Shown: positions 22,651-32,247 of the stretch, in pieces
How the letters are laid out: every line of letters starts with the position of its first letter
How positions within the stretch are numbered: the stretch's first letter is position 1
Assembly (NCBI RefSeq): GCF_017591425.1
Contig: NW_024467120.1
Coordinates: 12,242,746 to 12,306,745 of the forward strand
From: Ochotona curzoniae
Taxonomy: Eukaryota > Chordata > Mammalia > Lagomorpha > Ochotonidae
DNA length: 64,000 nucleotides
Reading direction: 5' to 3'
Notes under the pieces: generated by a model
The model's database searches: none
Seen by the model: only the letters and a program-made list of their open reading frames with translations
Told to the model about the DNA's origin: nothing
Translations under genes and position numbers: made by a program

Positions 22651-23869
22651 TCAACTTGCTTGCAAAAATTATGTCCTGCTTTACATATCAAAATCCATCA
22701 AACTGCTGGGCTTTTGTTTTAAACTAAGTGCTCCCTGGAACTGTTGTGCCAACCCATGGGTATATACATTCATTGTGTTCTCTTTAGCACATGTATAGTA
22801 TTTCTATCAAATACACTGTCACATTCCCAAGTTTCCAATATTGGGAAGTATGACAATGAACTAAGAATGTCATTACATTTTTAAATTTTTCTATTTTGGT
22901 AAGATTGTAGGACAATGGGGGACCTGGCTGGTGCAAACCAATAACCAGCTGTAAACCTGTGATGAAGCTCTGAAAGCTCAGGGCAAAGGTCTGGAGGAAG
23001 TTGGAATAGAAAAGGATGGGTGCAGGAACTCCCTGATCCTCTGGCTTTGATAACAGATCGAAGAGAAGCACTTCCTCTAACATGCTGTTTAATCATTAAT
23101 AACCTGCTAGAACACATCATCTTCAGGTTGACCTCCCCCCCACACACCCCCAAATGCAGGCACGTAATCCTGTTTCAACCCCTACTTCATTATGCCTGCA
23201 TGAACCTTAGTCTCTGCAAGTCACTTGCTGTTAATGAACTTTGGCTATTGATTGTCAGTGGCCCATGTGTGTGTGATTATCGGCTCCATGCACCAACCCC
23301 ATTGCTGATGTACAGCGACATAAGACGGCTTTGTAGAAGCCAAGTTGCTGTGGTACAGATTATTTTGACAAATATTGCCAAACTGTACCCAAGTGCTATT
23401 TCTCATGAGTCTCACTAACTGGACCAACATGCTTCTCTTGCTGAAGCTTCTCCAAGACCTTGGAGGGGTCGTTCTGCATGACACACATTTTTATAAAATT
23501 TGCACAATTGTACTGTTTTGACAGAAGCTAAAGACAGCTTGTTTCTACTCCAACAGATCCTGACCAAACTAGGCATCTAATTATGCATTGATAATTCCTA
23601 CTCTTTTACTTAAAGAAGCCATCCTAAATTCTGCAAACTTCAGACCTCTTGAAATCTGGATCTGCCCATGCTGTCCTTGGCAATCTAATTTATGCTCCCG
23701 ACCTACAAAGGCAAGAGAGTCTGATGAGTGCGGTTTTGCCCATTGCCTGTTTTGCATCAAAGCACTGGCTTTTCGGTCAAACTGAAGTCTGACCTAATGC
23801 TTCTCCATAAGTGCGTTACGGAGGAGATACTTCATCAGTTATGAATACATATTCTTACGTATTGTGGTT
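22651..23869. other. Intergenic sequence before tRNA-Gln
   Basis: Nothing recognised. Confidence 0.45.
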
Positions 23870-23941
23870 GGTCCCATGGTGTAATGGTTAGCACTCTGGA
23901 CTTTGAATCCAGCAATCCGAGTTCAAATCTCGGTGGGACCT
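23870..23941 (+). tRNA. tRNA-Gln (TTG anticodon)
   Basis: The gene begins GGTCCCATGGTGTAATGG and ends GGTGGGACCT. The acceptor stem GGTCCCA/TGGGACC is fully paired. Anticodon TTG is at 23903-23905 in loop CTTTGAA, with stem TCTGG/CCAGC. The T-arm CCGAG/CTCGG is intact. A T-run (ctttttg) follows about 12 nt downstream. It lies just upstream of a GC-rich tract (24190-24430). Confidence 0.95.
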
Positions 23942-24189
23942 CATAAAGGGTGACTTTTTGCAGTTCCTGGATGGGATTGGCACAGAAACGTGGAAAAACT
24001 TGTTCCTCTTCTTAGGGGACTTTCCCTTCCCATCCAAACCTAAAGAACCTAACATGTTTGTCCAGGAGCTTTCAAAGCGCACGGAACTCAGAAGACAACA
24101 GGAAGGAAAATGCTTGGCTTCTGTCGCCCTGGAGAACCTGTCGGAACAGAAAGGCTCTGCGGCAGCTTGGAGCGGAACATTCACCTGCT

Positions 24190-24430
24190 CAGAATCCGCC
24201 CCATTCTCCTCTCCGTGCTTCTCCCCACCCCCCTGCGGCCCCGAGCGCACGGCTCCCGGACCTGCCCCGCTTCCTCCCCGCCCGGCCCTGAGCTCGAGGT
24301 CCATCCCGGACCGGCCCGGGGGCAACCACGGAGCGCGGGAGAGGAGCGGCTGGGGGCGCCGGCCTTCCGCGACTTCCCCACCCGGATTGCCACCGGCTGC
24401 CATCCGCCGCCGCCCAGCCCAACCCCAGGC
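24190..24430. promoter_or_regulatory. GC-rich, CpG-dense tract downstream of tRNA-Gln (possible CpG island)
   Basis: The tract has very high G+C and many CpG (GGCCCCGAGCGCACGGCTCC, CCCGGACCGGCCCGGGGGC, GCCATCCGCCGCCGCCC). It begins about 250 bp after the tRNA-Gln gene and ends exactly where an old L1 starts. No protein was recognised in it. Confidence 0.4.
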
Positions 24431-24433
24431 TCA

Positions 24434-24870
24434 TAGCAGCATTATTTATTATAACTAATTTACAAAAATCAATTCAAGTGTTGACTGAGGGGATGATGGA
24501 TTTAAAAAAGTAGCATAAGTGTACAGTAGAATGTTACGCGGCTTCAAAAACAGGAAAACTAGAAGATATTACGTTAACTGAACTAAGCAAAGAAAAACAA
24601 AACATGACATGATCTCACACGCAAAATCTAAACAATGCTTAGTATAAAATCGCAAAGAACCAACTGGCATAGTATATAATTAATGTTATCAACTTACAAA
24701 AATAAGAATGATCTAATATATTATCTAAATACAATTCTAGGAGGATTTAATAACAATATTTATCTATGTGAAATGTGATTGAGGATAGAAATGGGTGCAT
24801 AGCATGTAGTACTATTGGAACCATGTAAATTTAGTGCCTATTCAGCAACTTTAATACAACTTGAAAATAT
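24434..24870 (+). mobile_element. Old L1 3' fragment (end of ORF2/3' UTR)
   Basis: It begins TAGCAGCATTATTTATTATA and continues with the decayed GATGGATTTAAAAAAGTAGC, GAATGTTACGCGGCTTCAAA, GAAGATATTACGTTAACTGA and CATGATCTCACACGC. These landmarks correspond in order to the mammalian L1 ORF2 terminus. Heavily mutated and non-coding. Confidence 0.65.
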
Positions 24871-25273
24871 TTCTCATATTTTTTTTCCCAGACGTCGCAA
24901 GTAGAAACTAAACATTAACATTGTTAGCTTCGTCGTCTGGCCTAAGAAGTAGTCTTTAGATCTAATCGGGCATGTCGCATGAAGTTAAACTTATAAGGCA
25001 ATGTTGTTTTACAGTCCACACCTCAATTACTTTTTCAAAAACAAAATAAAGCCAGCCTGGAGAGTGCTCAGAGAGAATCTCTTAAGGGGAATGCCATCTG
25101 GAAGGAAAACTCAAAGGATCCTGCCGCACGGGTTGAATTACGAGTTCGCCACGTGATATTCGGGGCGAAAGATCCTGAGATTTAAAGTCAAGCGGAAGTA
25201 TACAGATGTACAGATTCAGTGGAGAATAACCAGTGTTCAAATCCGTGATATAAGAAGTTAAAAGTTCTCATGC

Positions 25274-25355
25274 CGACGAGGGTGGGATTCGAACCCACGC
25301 GTGCAGAGCACAATGGATTAGCAGTCCATCGCCTTAACCACTCGGCCACCTCGTC
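25274..25355 (-). tRNA. tRNA-Ser (GCT anticodon)
   Basis: This 82-nt class II tRNA has acceptor GACGAGG/CCTCGTC and discriminator G. Anticodon GCT is at 25320-25322 (minus strand) in loop CTGCTAA, with stem ATGGA/TCCAT. The long variable arm (TTGTGCTCTGCACGC) is diagnostic of serine tRNA. The T-arm GTGGG/CCCAC is perfect. A minus-strand TTTT terminator follows about 16 nt after the gene. It decodes AGC/AGU. Confidence 0.95.
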
Positions 25356-25677
25356 AGACACAAACCTAGAGGTCATAATTTTCTCCCTGCCTGCATTTCT
25401 TTTTGTTATATGTTTAGTTCTCCTTTTTCTGGATTAATCTTGACAACTTTCACAACCACACCCAGAATCAAATGTTTTCGCAGTTAGAACGATGAAAAAA
25501 TGCAGCTGCACGAGCGAAAGGCAACCCATGGCCTCCTGCCAGCCCCCTTCCTGGGGTGACTCACTTCGTTTCTTCCGACGCTGCTGCGCAGCACCCAGCT
25601 CCAGCTGTCTCAAAACGGGAAGGTTGCGCCAATTTATTCGGTTCTTTAGGAGGCAAGGAAACAACTGTTTTGTAGTC

Positions 25678-25749
25678 GGGGGTGTAGCTCAGTGGTAGAG
25701 CGCGTGCTTAGCATGCACGAGGTCCTGGGTTCAATCCCCAGCTCCTCCA
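25678..25749 (+). tRNA. tRNA-Ala (AGC anticodon)
   Basis: The gene starts GGGGGTGTAGCTCAGTGG and ends CCCCAGCTCCTCCA. Anticodon AGC is at 25710-25712 in loop TTAGCAT, with stem CGTGC/GCACG. The T-arm is CTGGG/CCCAG. The acceptor has G3-T70 wobble, as in human copies, and a T6-T67 mismatch where human copies have T-A. A TTTT terminator follows within 10 nt. Probably functional, with a slightly weakened acceptor stem. Confidence 0.9.
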
Positions 25750-26621
25750 ATCAGTTTTGGGGAGACAAGTCCACCTTCTCTAAATTTCTAAATAAATCGC
25801 TATCCGGCTTCCCCTCTCTGAGGGCTCTTAAAAAAACAATGAGCCACACTCAGGAGTCTTTCAGTACATAACGTGGGTTTTGCTCACTTGTTCATACCTT
25901 TGAATTCTGAGGAGTTGGAACTTAAATCGCACTGGAAATATACGATTTTCATGATTTCTTCAATTTCCCTACCTTTTTTTTTGGAAGCACTAGGTATTGA
26001 GGCCGCAGCCTGTGTTATTGCTGCAGAAGCAGTTGGTACAGAAACGGTCGTTGCATGTGGTGCCTCCGGAGCCAACACCGGAGGGTGCGGATCAGATTAT
26101 CCAGTCGGATGCATCCGGGGCTACTGTGCCGTCTTGGGAAAGTCACTTAGTGGAAGTGTGAGAAACTGACATCTAAATGTCTCTTCTCAAAAAAATTTCA
26201 TGAGAATAAGTATAGAGCACCCTTCAGAAATACGTTTGACCCAACAACTGCCTGCTCTCTTCAAAACACAGATTGCCCTCATAACATGCGTACGAAACGG
26301 TCCAAACACCAAAGCTTATTTTTCTAGATTCTAGTCTGACATGTTAATTAAATACACAATATTGGAAGGGGGAAAACCTGGTAATTCTTTCTTAACGTTA
26401 GTTTCTAGAAATTATTACTTAAATTTGAACAGTAACTGCATAACATACGTTGTTAGTTGGGCTTATAGCCTATACCACATATTTAAGCTTCCTTAAAACA
26501 TTCTTTGATTAAATGGGTTTGAATTTTTTTGTAAAAAAACAAGAATATTGATCACCTTCAATACCATTTAATATTGTAATGGAGATATTAGCCAAAGATT
26601 TTCACCACAAAAAGTAGTACA
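25750..26621. other. Intergenic sequence after tRNA-Ala
   Basis: Contains an unexplained CpG-bearing stretch (25985-26150) open in two frames; see findings. The rest is A+T-rich. Confidence 0.4.
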
Positions 26622-26905
26622 AGGCAGGTGTTTGGTACGCTGGTTAAGGCTGCTCTGGCACTCTCATTTTTGTCTGAGGTTCTGGGCCTGAGTCCTGGCT
26701 GTGCTCCGGATTAGAGTGTGCACTGGAGGATGGGACCAGTCCATCACCTTGGCACATCTAGACTGACTTCCAGGCGTCAGCCTGTTTCAGCCCCTACTGT
26801 TTGCGGGGAATTAAGAGACTGCACTAGCAGCTGGTCCCTTCCTCCCCGTCAAGCCGACCACCCTCTCTTAGTCTTTCTCTCTTAAGCATATAAAAACAAA
26901 TAAGC
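26622..26905 (+). mobile_element. Old CSINE-related or tRNA-derived SINE
   Basis: GGTACGCTGGTTAAGGCTGC resembles a tRNA-like head. Then GGGCCTGAGTCCTGGCTGTG and a pyrimidine-rich CTCTCTTAGTCTTTCTCTC end with an A-rich tail. Strongly diverged. Confidence 0.45.
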
Positions 26906-27649
26906 CAAATTAAGGAAAATTAAAAGTAACTAGAGGATTAAATATTAGATATAGAGGGGCAAAGTTTGGTAGGGTTACCTTTCTAGAGACCATCCCCCAA
27001 ATGAAAAAACGACTACAAATAAAGAATTTTGCGAAGAATGTGATTATAAAATTAACATAAAAACAACATACACACAAAGCAACCTTTATATAACCAAAAT
27101 TTGGAGGGGTTTTTTTTTTTTTTTGATCCATTATTTTGAAAGCTGACAAATGAAGGAAAAGAGTCAACCTCTCCTGTATAAAATGATGAAATGTACTTTG
27201 TGCTAAACAACATATGAGTATACTTCATAAAATAGAATATTTTCTATGGTTTATTTTAGTGTAGCACCATGCTTTAAATTTATGCATAGTTTTTTAATTT
27301 ATGCATTTACGTGAGTCTTTCAAAGGTCCTTCACATAGTAGATGAAGGAAATGTTTTCTCTGTATTTAATAAATACAGGGATGATGATAAAATTTGAGTC
27401 AAAACTTTGCAACTGGTGTTGCTATCATGTATCCAGGTCACAACCGTCAAGGACTGCTACAGCCATTCTGGGAAATTGCATGGGAGACTAGAATGCATGG
27501 CGCTGACCGACATCACACAGTACCATGAGGAGTTTCACATCATTAAAATGAGGCCACCACATATTTTATGTTTCCTCATAAAACGAAAAATAACATACCC
27601 AGGACCAACCGATGAAATGTTTGTGTTAAAACAAAAACAAAAACAAAAA
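26906..27649. other. A+T-rich intergenic sequence
   Basis: No feature recognised apart from a T-run at 27111-27124 and an (AAAAAC)n stretch at about 27629-27650. Confidence 0.45.
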
Positions 27650-27742
27650 CCTAACTCCTTGAAGTGAACCAGCAGGCAGAAGATGTTTCTCTCTCCCTTC
27701 TATAAATCTGCCTTTCCAATCAAAGCAAATATATCTTTACAG
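27650..27742 (+). mobile_element. CSINE 3' fragment
   Basis: GAAGTGAACCAGCAGGCAGA, TATAAATCTGCCTTTCCAAT and AAAGCAAATATATCTTTA are the right end only. Preceded by an (AAAAAC)n stretch. Confidence 0.6.
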
Positions 27743-27796
27743 AGAGTCATCATCCGTCTCTTAATTCCTGGATTTTTAAAGTAGATTCCTTCACTG

Positions 27797-27822
27797 CACC
27801 ACTGAGCCACATCTCCACCAGA
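27797..27822 (-). pseudogene. tRNA-Ala 5'-half-like fragment
   Basis: On the minus strand the stretch reads GGTGGAGATGTGGCTCAG then TGGTGCAGTG. This resembles the acceptor/A-box half of tRNA-Ala. No matching anticodon or B-box half follows. It may be a tRNA relic or the head of an unrecognised tRNA-derived SINE. Confidence 0.3.
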
Positions 27823-27956
27823 GGTGTTACTGGCTCTTCTGATTGCTGTGACCAAAGGCTGTCGTTGCACGACTTGTTATAGAACAGCTGTAGCTGCAGG
27901 TGGGAAGGAAAGGTGACGGTAAAGACACATCAAGATAGAACAGGAGGGATGGAAGA

Positions 27957-28250
27957 GGAGCCAGCACTGTGGTGCTACTGGGGACATGCACATCCCACAG
28001 AGGAGTGCTCGGGATACAATCCCCCCTCCATCTTGGATCCAAGTTCCTGTTACTGCTCCTTGAGGCTGCAGATGATGGCTCCCGTGCTTGAGTTCCTACG
28101 AGCCACTTGAAAGCCTTTTGTGTAGCTCCTGGCTTCAGTCTGAACCAGTCCAGACTCTTGCAGCCATTTCTGTGGGAGAGTGAATCAGGGTGTAATCTCT
28201 CTTGAGTTCTCTCTCTCTCTCTCTCTTTCTCCACCCCACCTGCTGAAATA
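27957..28250 (+). mobile_element. Old CSINE copy with (CT)n
   Basis: AGCCAGCACTGTGGTGCTAC at the start, TAGCTCCTGGCTTCAGTCTG and GGAGAGTGAATCAGGG in the middle, then a (CT)n run at 28207-28228. Confidence 0.55.
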
Positions 28251-29002
28251 AGCCATAAGTGGATCAACACAATATGCAAGTAGAAGTTTTGCTATATTTT
28301 TGTCCCTTGTTGGGAAGAAATAGAGACACTGAGAATAAGATTGGGAACCTCATGTGTGTAAATTATAAAATCTGTTCCTTATTATATTCTTGCAATTAGT
28401 TCAGTTTTCTCACTAGTCTTTTTAAAAAGAAGCGATATTCATAACTCTTTGTTCCAGATTATGTCAATAATTCTGGTCTTGATGAGAAGAAAAATTACCC
28501 TTCAGGCCACTCCAGTGACTCTAGTCAGTAAAATCATACCAGGTCTCATTCAACAAGTAGTTGAAAATTGGCTTACGACAATCAGAAGGCATAACATACG
28601 GTTGAAAACATCGCAATAATAACAGCGACAAAATGCAACCATTAAGTGGCCCAAATCTGTCCTAACCTGAAGTTCATGGTCTAAAGTTTCAGAAATAATG
28701 ACCCAAAGGCAGCATTGTTTTCACCTTTGAAATTCCAGAGAATTTGCACTCTGATCACAAATCATCCACCCACCTTTAGTCAAACAATGTAAAGCTGATC
28801 TCAATAATGTATGATAAAATTTAAAGCTATTTTATATAGATATGTAATTTTTGTTAAGGAAGTTAGCATTTAAGTATTACAAATATATAATTAAACCCAT
28901 CCAACTGATATCTAAAAGTCCTAGTATTTTAACATAAATATGTCTATAAAATATGTGTTTTATGAACAACATAGCTACCAAGAACTCAAAGGTAGCAAGA
29001 GA
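28251..29002. other. A+T-rich intergenic sequence
   Basis: Nothing recognised. Confidence 0.5.
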
Positions 29003-29074
29003 TAGTGATGCCAGGAATTGAACCTGGCACCCCATGCATGCAAAGCATGTGCTCTACCACTGAGTCACACCCCC
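29003..29074 (-). pseudogene. Degenerate tRNA-Ala (TGC)-like sequence
   Basis: The full 72-nt length and anticodon TGC (29040-29042, loop TTTGCAT) are preserved. The D-stem reads ACTC against GAGC, so one pair is lost, and the A box is TGACTCAGTGG instead of TAGC. The acceptor GGGGGTG/CATCACT has one A-G mismatch and wobbles at positions 1 and 5. The T-loop is TTCAATT with a T in place of a conserved C. No T-run terminator is near. Most likely a decayed Ala-TGC gene, though weak transcription cannot be excluded. Confidence 0.7.
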
Positions 29075-29189
29075 ATCCATGATAATATTATTTTCCTTTT
29101 TATTTTTGTATAACAGATGCACAACCCTACCAGCTATTTCAATTTACATTCGTAGAAGCATAATTATGTTAGTTCCACAAACACTTTTT

Positions 29190-29435
29190 TTTTTTATCGG
29201 AAAGGCGGATATACAGAGAGGAAGATCTTCCGTGTGATGATTCACTCCCCAGGTGAGCGCAACAGCCAATGCTATGCTGATCTGAAGCCAGGAGCCTCTT
29301 CCGGGTCTCCCACACGGGTGCAGGGTCCCAAAGTCTTGGGCCGTCCTCGACTGCTTTCCCCGGGCCACAGGCAGGGAGCTGGAAGGCTGGCGTGCAAAGG
29401 GAGGACCTTAACCACTGCGCCACCGCGCCGGGCCC
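29190..29435 (-). mobile_element. CSINE with short deletion and clear target-site duplication
   Basis: The body matches consensus from ATCGGAAAGGCGGATATACA to CACCGCGCCGGGCCC. The flanks are the identical 15-mer CCACAAACACTTTTT at 29175-29189 and 29436-29450, so the insertion is young. The segment between the GGAGCTGGAAGG and GGCGTGCAA blocks is deleted. Confidence 0.93.
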
Positions 29436-29460
29436 CCACAAACACTTTTTAAATTTGACT

Positions 29461-31100
29461 TTATTTTTGATGTTGTTTACATAGTTGACAAGAATGAAGG
29501 CCCATTTGGACCATCGAATAGGATGGGTAGGGTTGAGGTATGTGGGAAGATGGGTGGGGCAAATGCTTCCAATTTTTGTTTTCTTCCCTTTTCTCCTGTA
29601 AGGGGAAGGCAGGAGGGCAAGGAGCTGCTCCCAGCTGCCAAACTACATCGCTACCTGAAGTTGGGATGTCCATTTGCTGTCATCTTAGAAACCATGATGT
29701 GGACAAGAATGTTCTAAGGGAATTGTGTGAGTGGTTTTGATAGTTCTGAGATGCTGTGGGTTTCATTGCTCCAGGTTGAGAAAATTCTTCCAAGGTCCAT
29801 TGGCTGACAGAGTTCACGCTAGTGCATCCACTCACCCAGATACTTGCTGTCAGCTTGACCAAGAAAGTTGTCCAAGCTCTCCATCTTCTTACATGGCATT
29901 CGATATCCTCTGTAGGCCCAAGTGAGCTGACCATCATGTCCCCCTTACGTACCTGGGTATGTTGCCCACTGCATAGGCATCAACAGTTGAGGAGATCCAA
30001 TCCCAATACATGCATTCCATGGTTGAATGACAAATTCTGTGGCTGGAGTTTTGAGTGCAAGGGAACCCTTGGGGAGTCCCCCAAGAAGTCTCTCCCGAGG
30101 CGACCCCAGACCTGACTCTTGCATGTACCAGCCAGTACAAGGTCCAGTTCAAACCATCACCTGCAACAGCCTATGTACACACTGGTAATTGTAGTCACAT
30201 GATCAGTTCTGTCCCCAGCCCCACATCCCATGCAAATTATCGGTGTTGTCGCAAGTCAAGTCAGTGTGCTACAGAGCTTGCCCTTGAGCATACCAGCGAG
30301 AACTGCAACCTAGTTGGGGTGACATTCAATAAATTCCATCAGGCATGCCCCTAGTCCCCATTCCTATGCCTGCCAGTACATGCAGCAGACTAGCCTGGTC
30401 CATGCTGCACCCCAGTCAGGCTCTCAAATACATCCACTGTGTGTTGTAACTTAGCTCAACCCACCCTACCCTACGAATCAGTTCACATGTATGCCAATGG
30501 GTGCTGTCGCCTGTAGAGTCTGGCCCACCTCCAGCCCTGGCTCTCATGCACACAGGCTGTAGTTGCAGTTCAGCAGAGGAGATTCCCTACTAATCCCAGT
30601 CCCCGTCCTGGATCTTGTACTTTCCAGGGAGTACTATAATCTAATCTGACAGTACTTGTCCCCTGCCCTGGCACTTGTTAACAGATATTACGGCAAAGCC
30701 CGTCCTGTTGGTACCTATCCTAGCCTTTTATTGCACCAGTGAATGCAGTAGTCTAGCCTAGCGCAGCCCTCCCCCAAACTCAACTCTCGTGCAGCCTTGC
30801 CCAGAGTCTGTTGCAGCCCCGTCTACCTCCAGTTCTAGTTCTCATGCTCCCCACTGGGAGCAGTGACCCACAGAGGTGCCTCCACAGCTCCCCCTCCCCC
30901 AGGATCATTCCCAGCCTGGGGTCTTACATGTGCTGGTGGATGTTGCAGCCCAGTCTGGCAGGACCCGTCTCACCTCAGCATTCACCGCTGGGAATCAAAT
31001 GGATCCCAAAGGTCAAAATCCCACAGAAATTCTCTCTCGACTTCTGCCTACTATCATGTTTTTCACTATCGCCACAGATTTGCTTTCTAGAATGTCATAA
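29461..31100 (-). mobile_element. Unrecognised VNTR-bearing retroelement, copy A
   Basis: Read on the minus strand, a degenerate tandem array (about 30130-31050) is followed by a roughly 650-bp domain. The copy ends CAACTATGTAAACAACATC then AAAAATAAAG at 29461. The domain aligns by eye with copies B, C and D (for example GTCAGCCAATGGACCTTGG and CATCTCAGAACTATCAAAA). The terminal polyadenylation motif suggests a non-LTR element. No reading frame or reverse transcriptase is evident. The 5' boundary is uncertain. Confidence 0.55.
30130..31050. repeat. Degenerate roughly 60-bp tandem repeat array (copy A)
   Basis: The same unit as in copy D is visible. Examples are CCCATTCCTATGCCTGCCAG at 30358, CCAGCCCTGGCTCTCATG near 30532, and CCAGTTCTAGTTCTCATGC near 30829. 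Units are more decayed and the array is shorter. Confidence 0.55.
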
Positions 31101-31372
31101 AACTGGGATCACAGTACATGACCTTTTCAGGAATGACACCTCTGTGTCTTCTCACATATGATCACGTTTCTGCACTGAGCTAAGTCAGTTTCATTACATT
31201 ACATACAATGTAGTCATGTGAATACTGATATGTGTATTTTTCTTATATTCAACGCCTGTAAAATTCACATAATTCTCGTCCAAGAAACTATTAAAGAAGT
31301 TATTATTTTAGGGAAAAAAGAAACAGATGTATAAAGAGAAGCCTGTCTGCACCAAAATCTTTGTACTGTGAT

Positions 31373-31444
31373 GGGGATGTAGCTCAGTGGTAGAGCGCAT
31401 GCTTTGCATGTATGAGGTCCCGGGTTCGATCCCCGGCATCTCCA
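31373..31444 (+). tRNA. tRNA-Ala (TGC anticodon)
   Basis: The acceptor is GGGGATG/CATCTCC with discriminator A and the usual G-T wobble. Anticodon TGC is at 31405-31407 in loop TTTGCAT. The A box is TAGCTCAGTGG and the B box GGTTCGATCC. The T-arm CCGGG/CCCGG is perfect. The downstream sequence starts gtttcttg, and no uninterrupted TTTT was seen within about 60 nt, so termination may be inefficient. Confidence 0.94.
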
Positions 31445-32173
31445 GTTTCTTGTTGACGCTTTGAATAGTTCTAAAGAGGAAAAGTTCAAATTCCGAATAA
31501 AATTGGACATCTTTATACCACACCTTTGTTTGAGACATAAATATGCTGCAGAAATGTTCAGCTCGCTTTCACTGCCAAGGTCATTCATGTCCTGATGACC
31601 ACTACCTCTCCCTTTTTCTTATGATTTTTCTTGTTTTGGAAGAGGCAGAAAGTGGGACGGTAAGGCAGGAGGGTGCTTGCACCACTGCCCTCCCCTTCCC
31701 CCCCTCAAATCTCTGATCTTTGTCCAAGTGTTTCTGCATTCCCGGGCTAACACAAAAGGTTTCTTATTCCTTCTACTTTAGAAGATAGCATATTGGAAGG
31801 TAATTTTTGAATAGAAAGTACACCACTGGTGAAATGGTATTAGTAAGACTGATTTCTAATCGTTAGCTTCCCAGAGCTGTGAAACTATAGACAGAGCAGT
31901 GCTAACTAAGGGACAGGAGTGATGAGCAATGTTCGTGAACACAGGAAAAGATGACAATTTTTATTAGCTGCTACACTTAGTTCTTTCCTTTATCAATGAA
32001 CATGGAAAAGAAATTGTGTGTTCTGAAACAACACAGAGAATGTTTGCTTTTGGCAAGAGGTGCCATCATTACCTGCAGTTAACTGCAAAGCTGTATGATC
32101 ATCACAGAACCTGAGGTTACATAAGGAAAAACAGACTGTAAGGAGTGAAAACTAGCGCTTGCTGAGAAACACC
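31445..32173. other. Intergenic sequence between tRNA-Ala and tRNA-Thr
   Basis: Nothing recognised. Confidence 0.5.
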
Positions 32174-32247
32174 AGGCCCTGCTGGGATTCGAACCCAGGA
32201 TCTCCTGTTTACGAGACAGGCGCTTTAGCCAACTAAGCCACAGAGCC
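32174..32247 (-). tRNA. tRNA-Thr (CGT anticodon)
   Basis: On the minus strand the gene begins GGCTCTGTGGCTTAGTTGG and ends CCCAGCAGGGCCT. The acceptor stem is paired with one T-G wobble. Anticodon CGT is at 32211-32213 in loop CTCGTAA, with stem CTGT/ACAG. The T-arm CTGGG/CCCAG is intact. A TTTT run lies about 25 nt downstream. It decodes ACG. Confidence 0.95.

Noticed and set aside
23888..24403. 171-codon minus-strand frame
   Set aside because: It overlaps the tRNA-Gln gene in antisense and the CpG-dense tract. Ala/Gly/Arg/Pro-rich composition is explained by G+C content.
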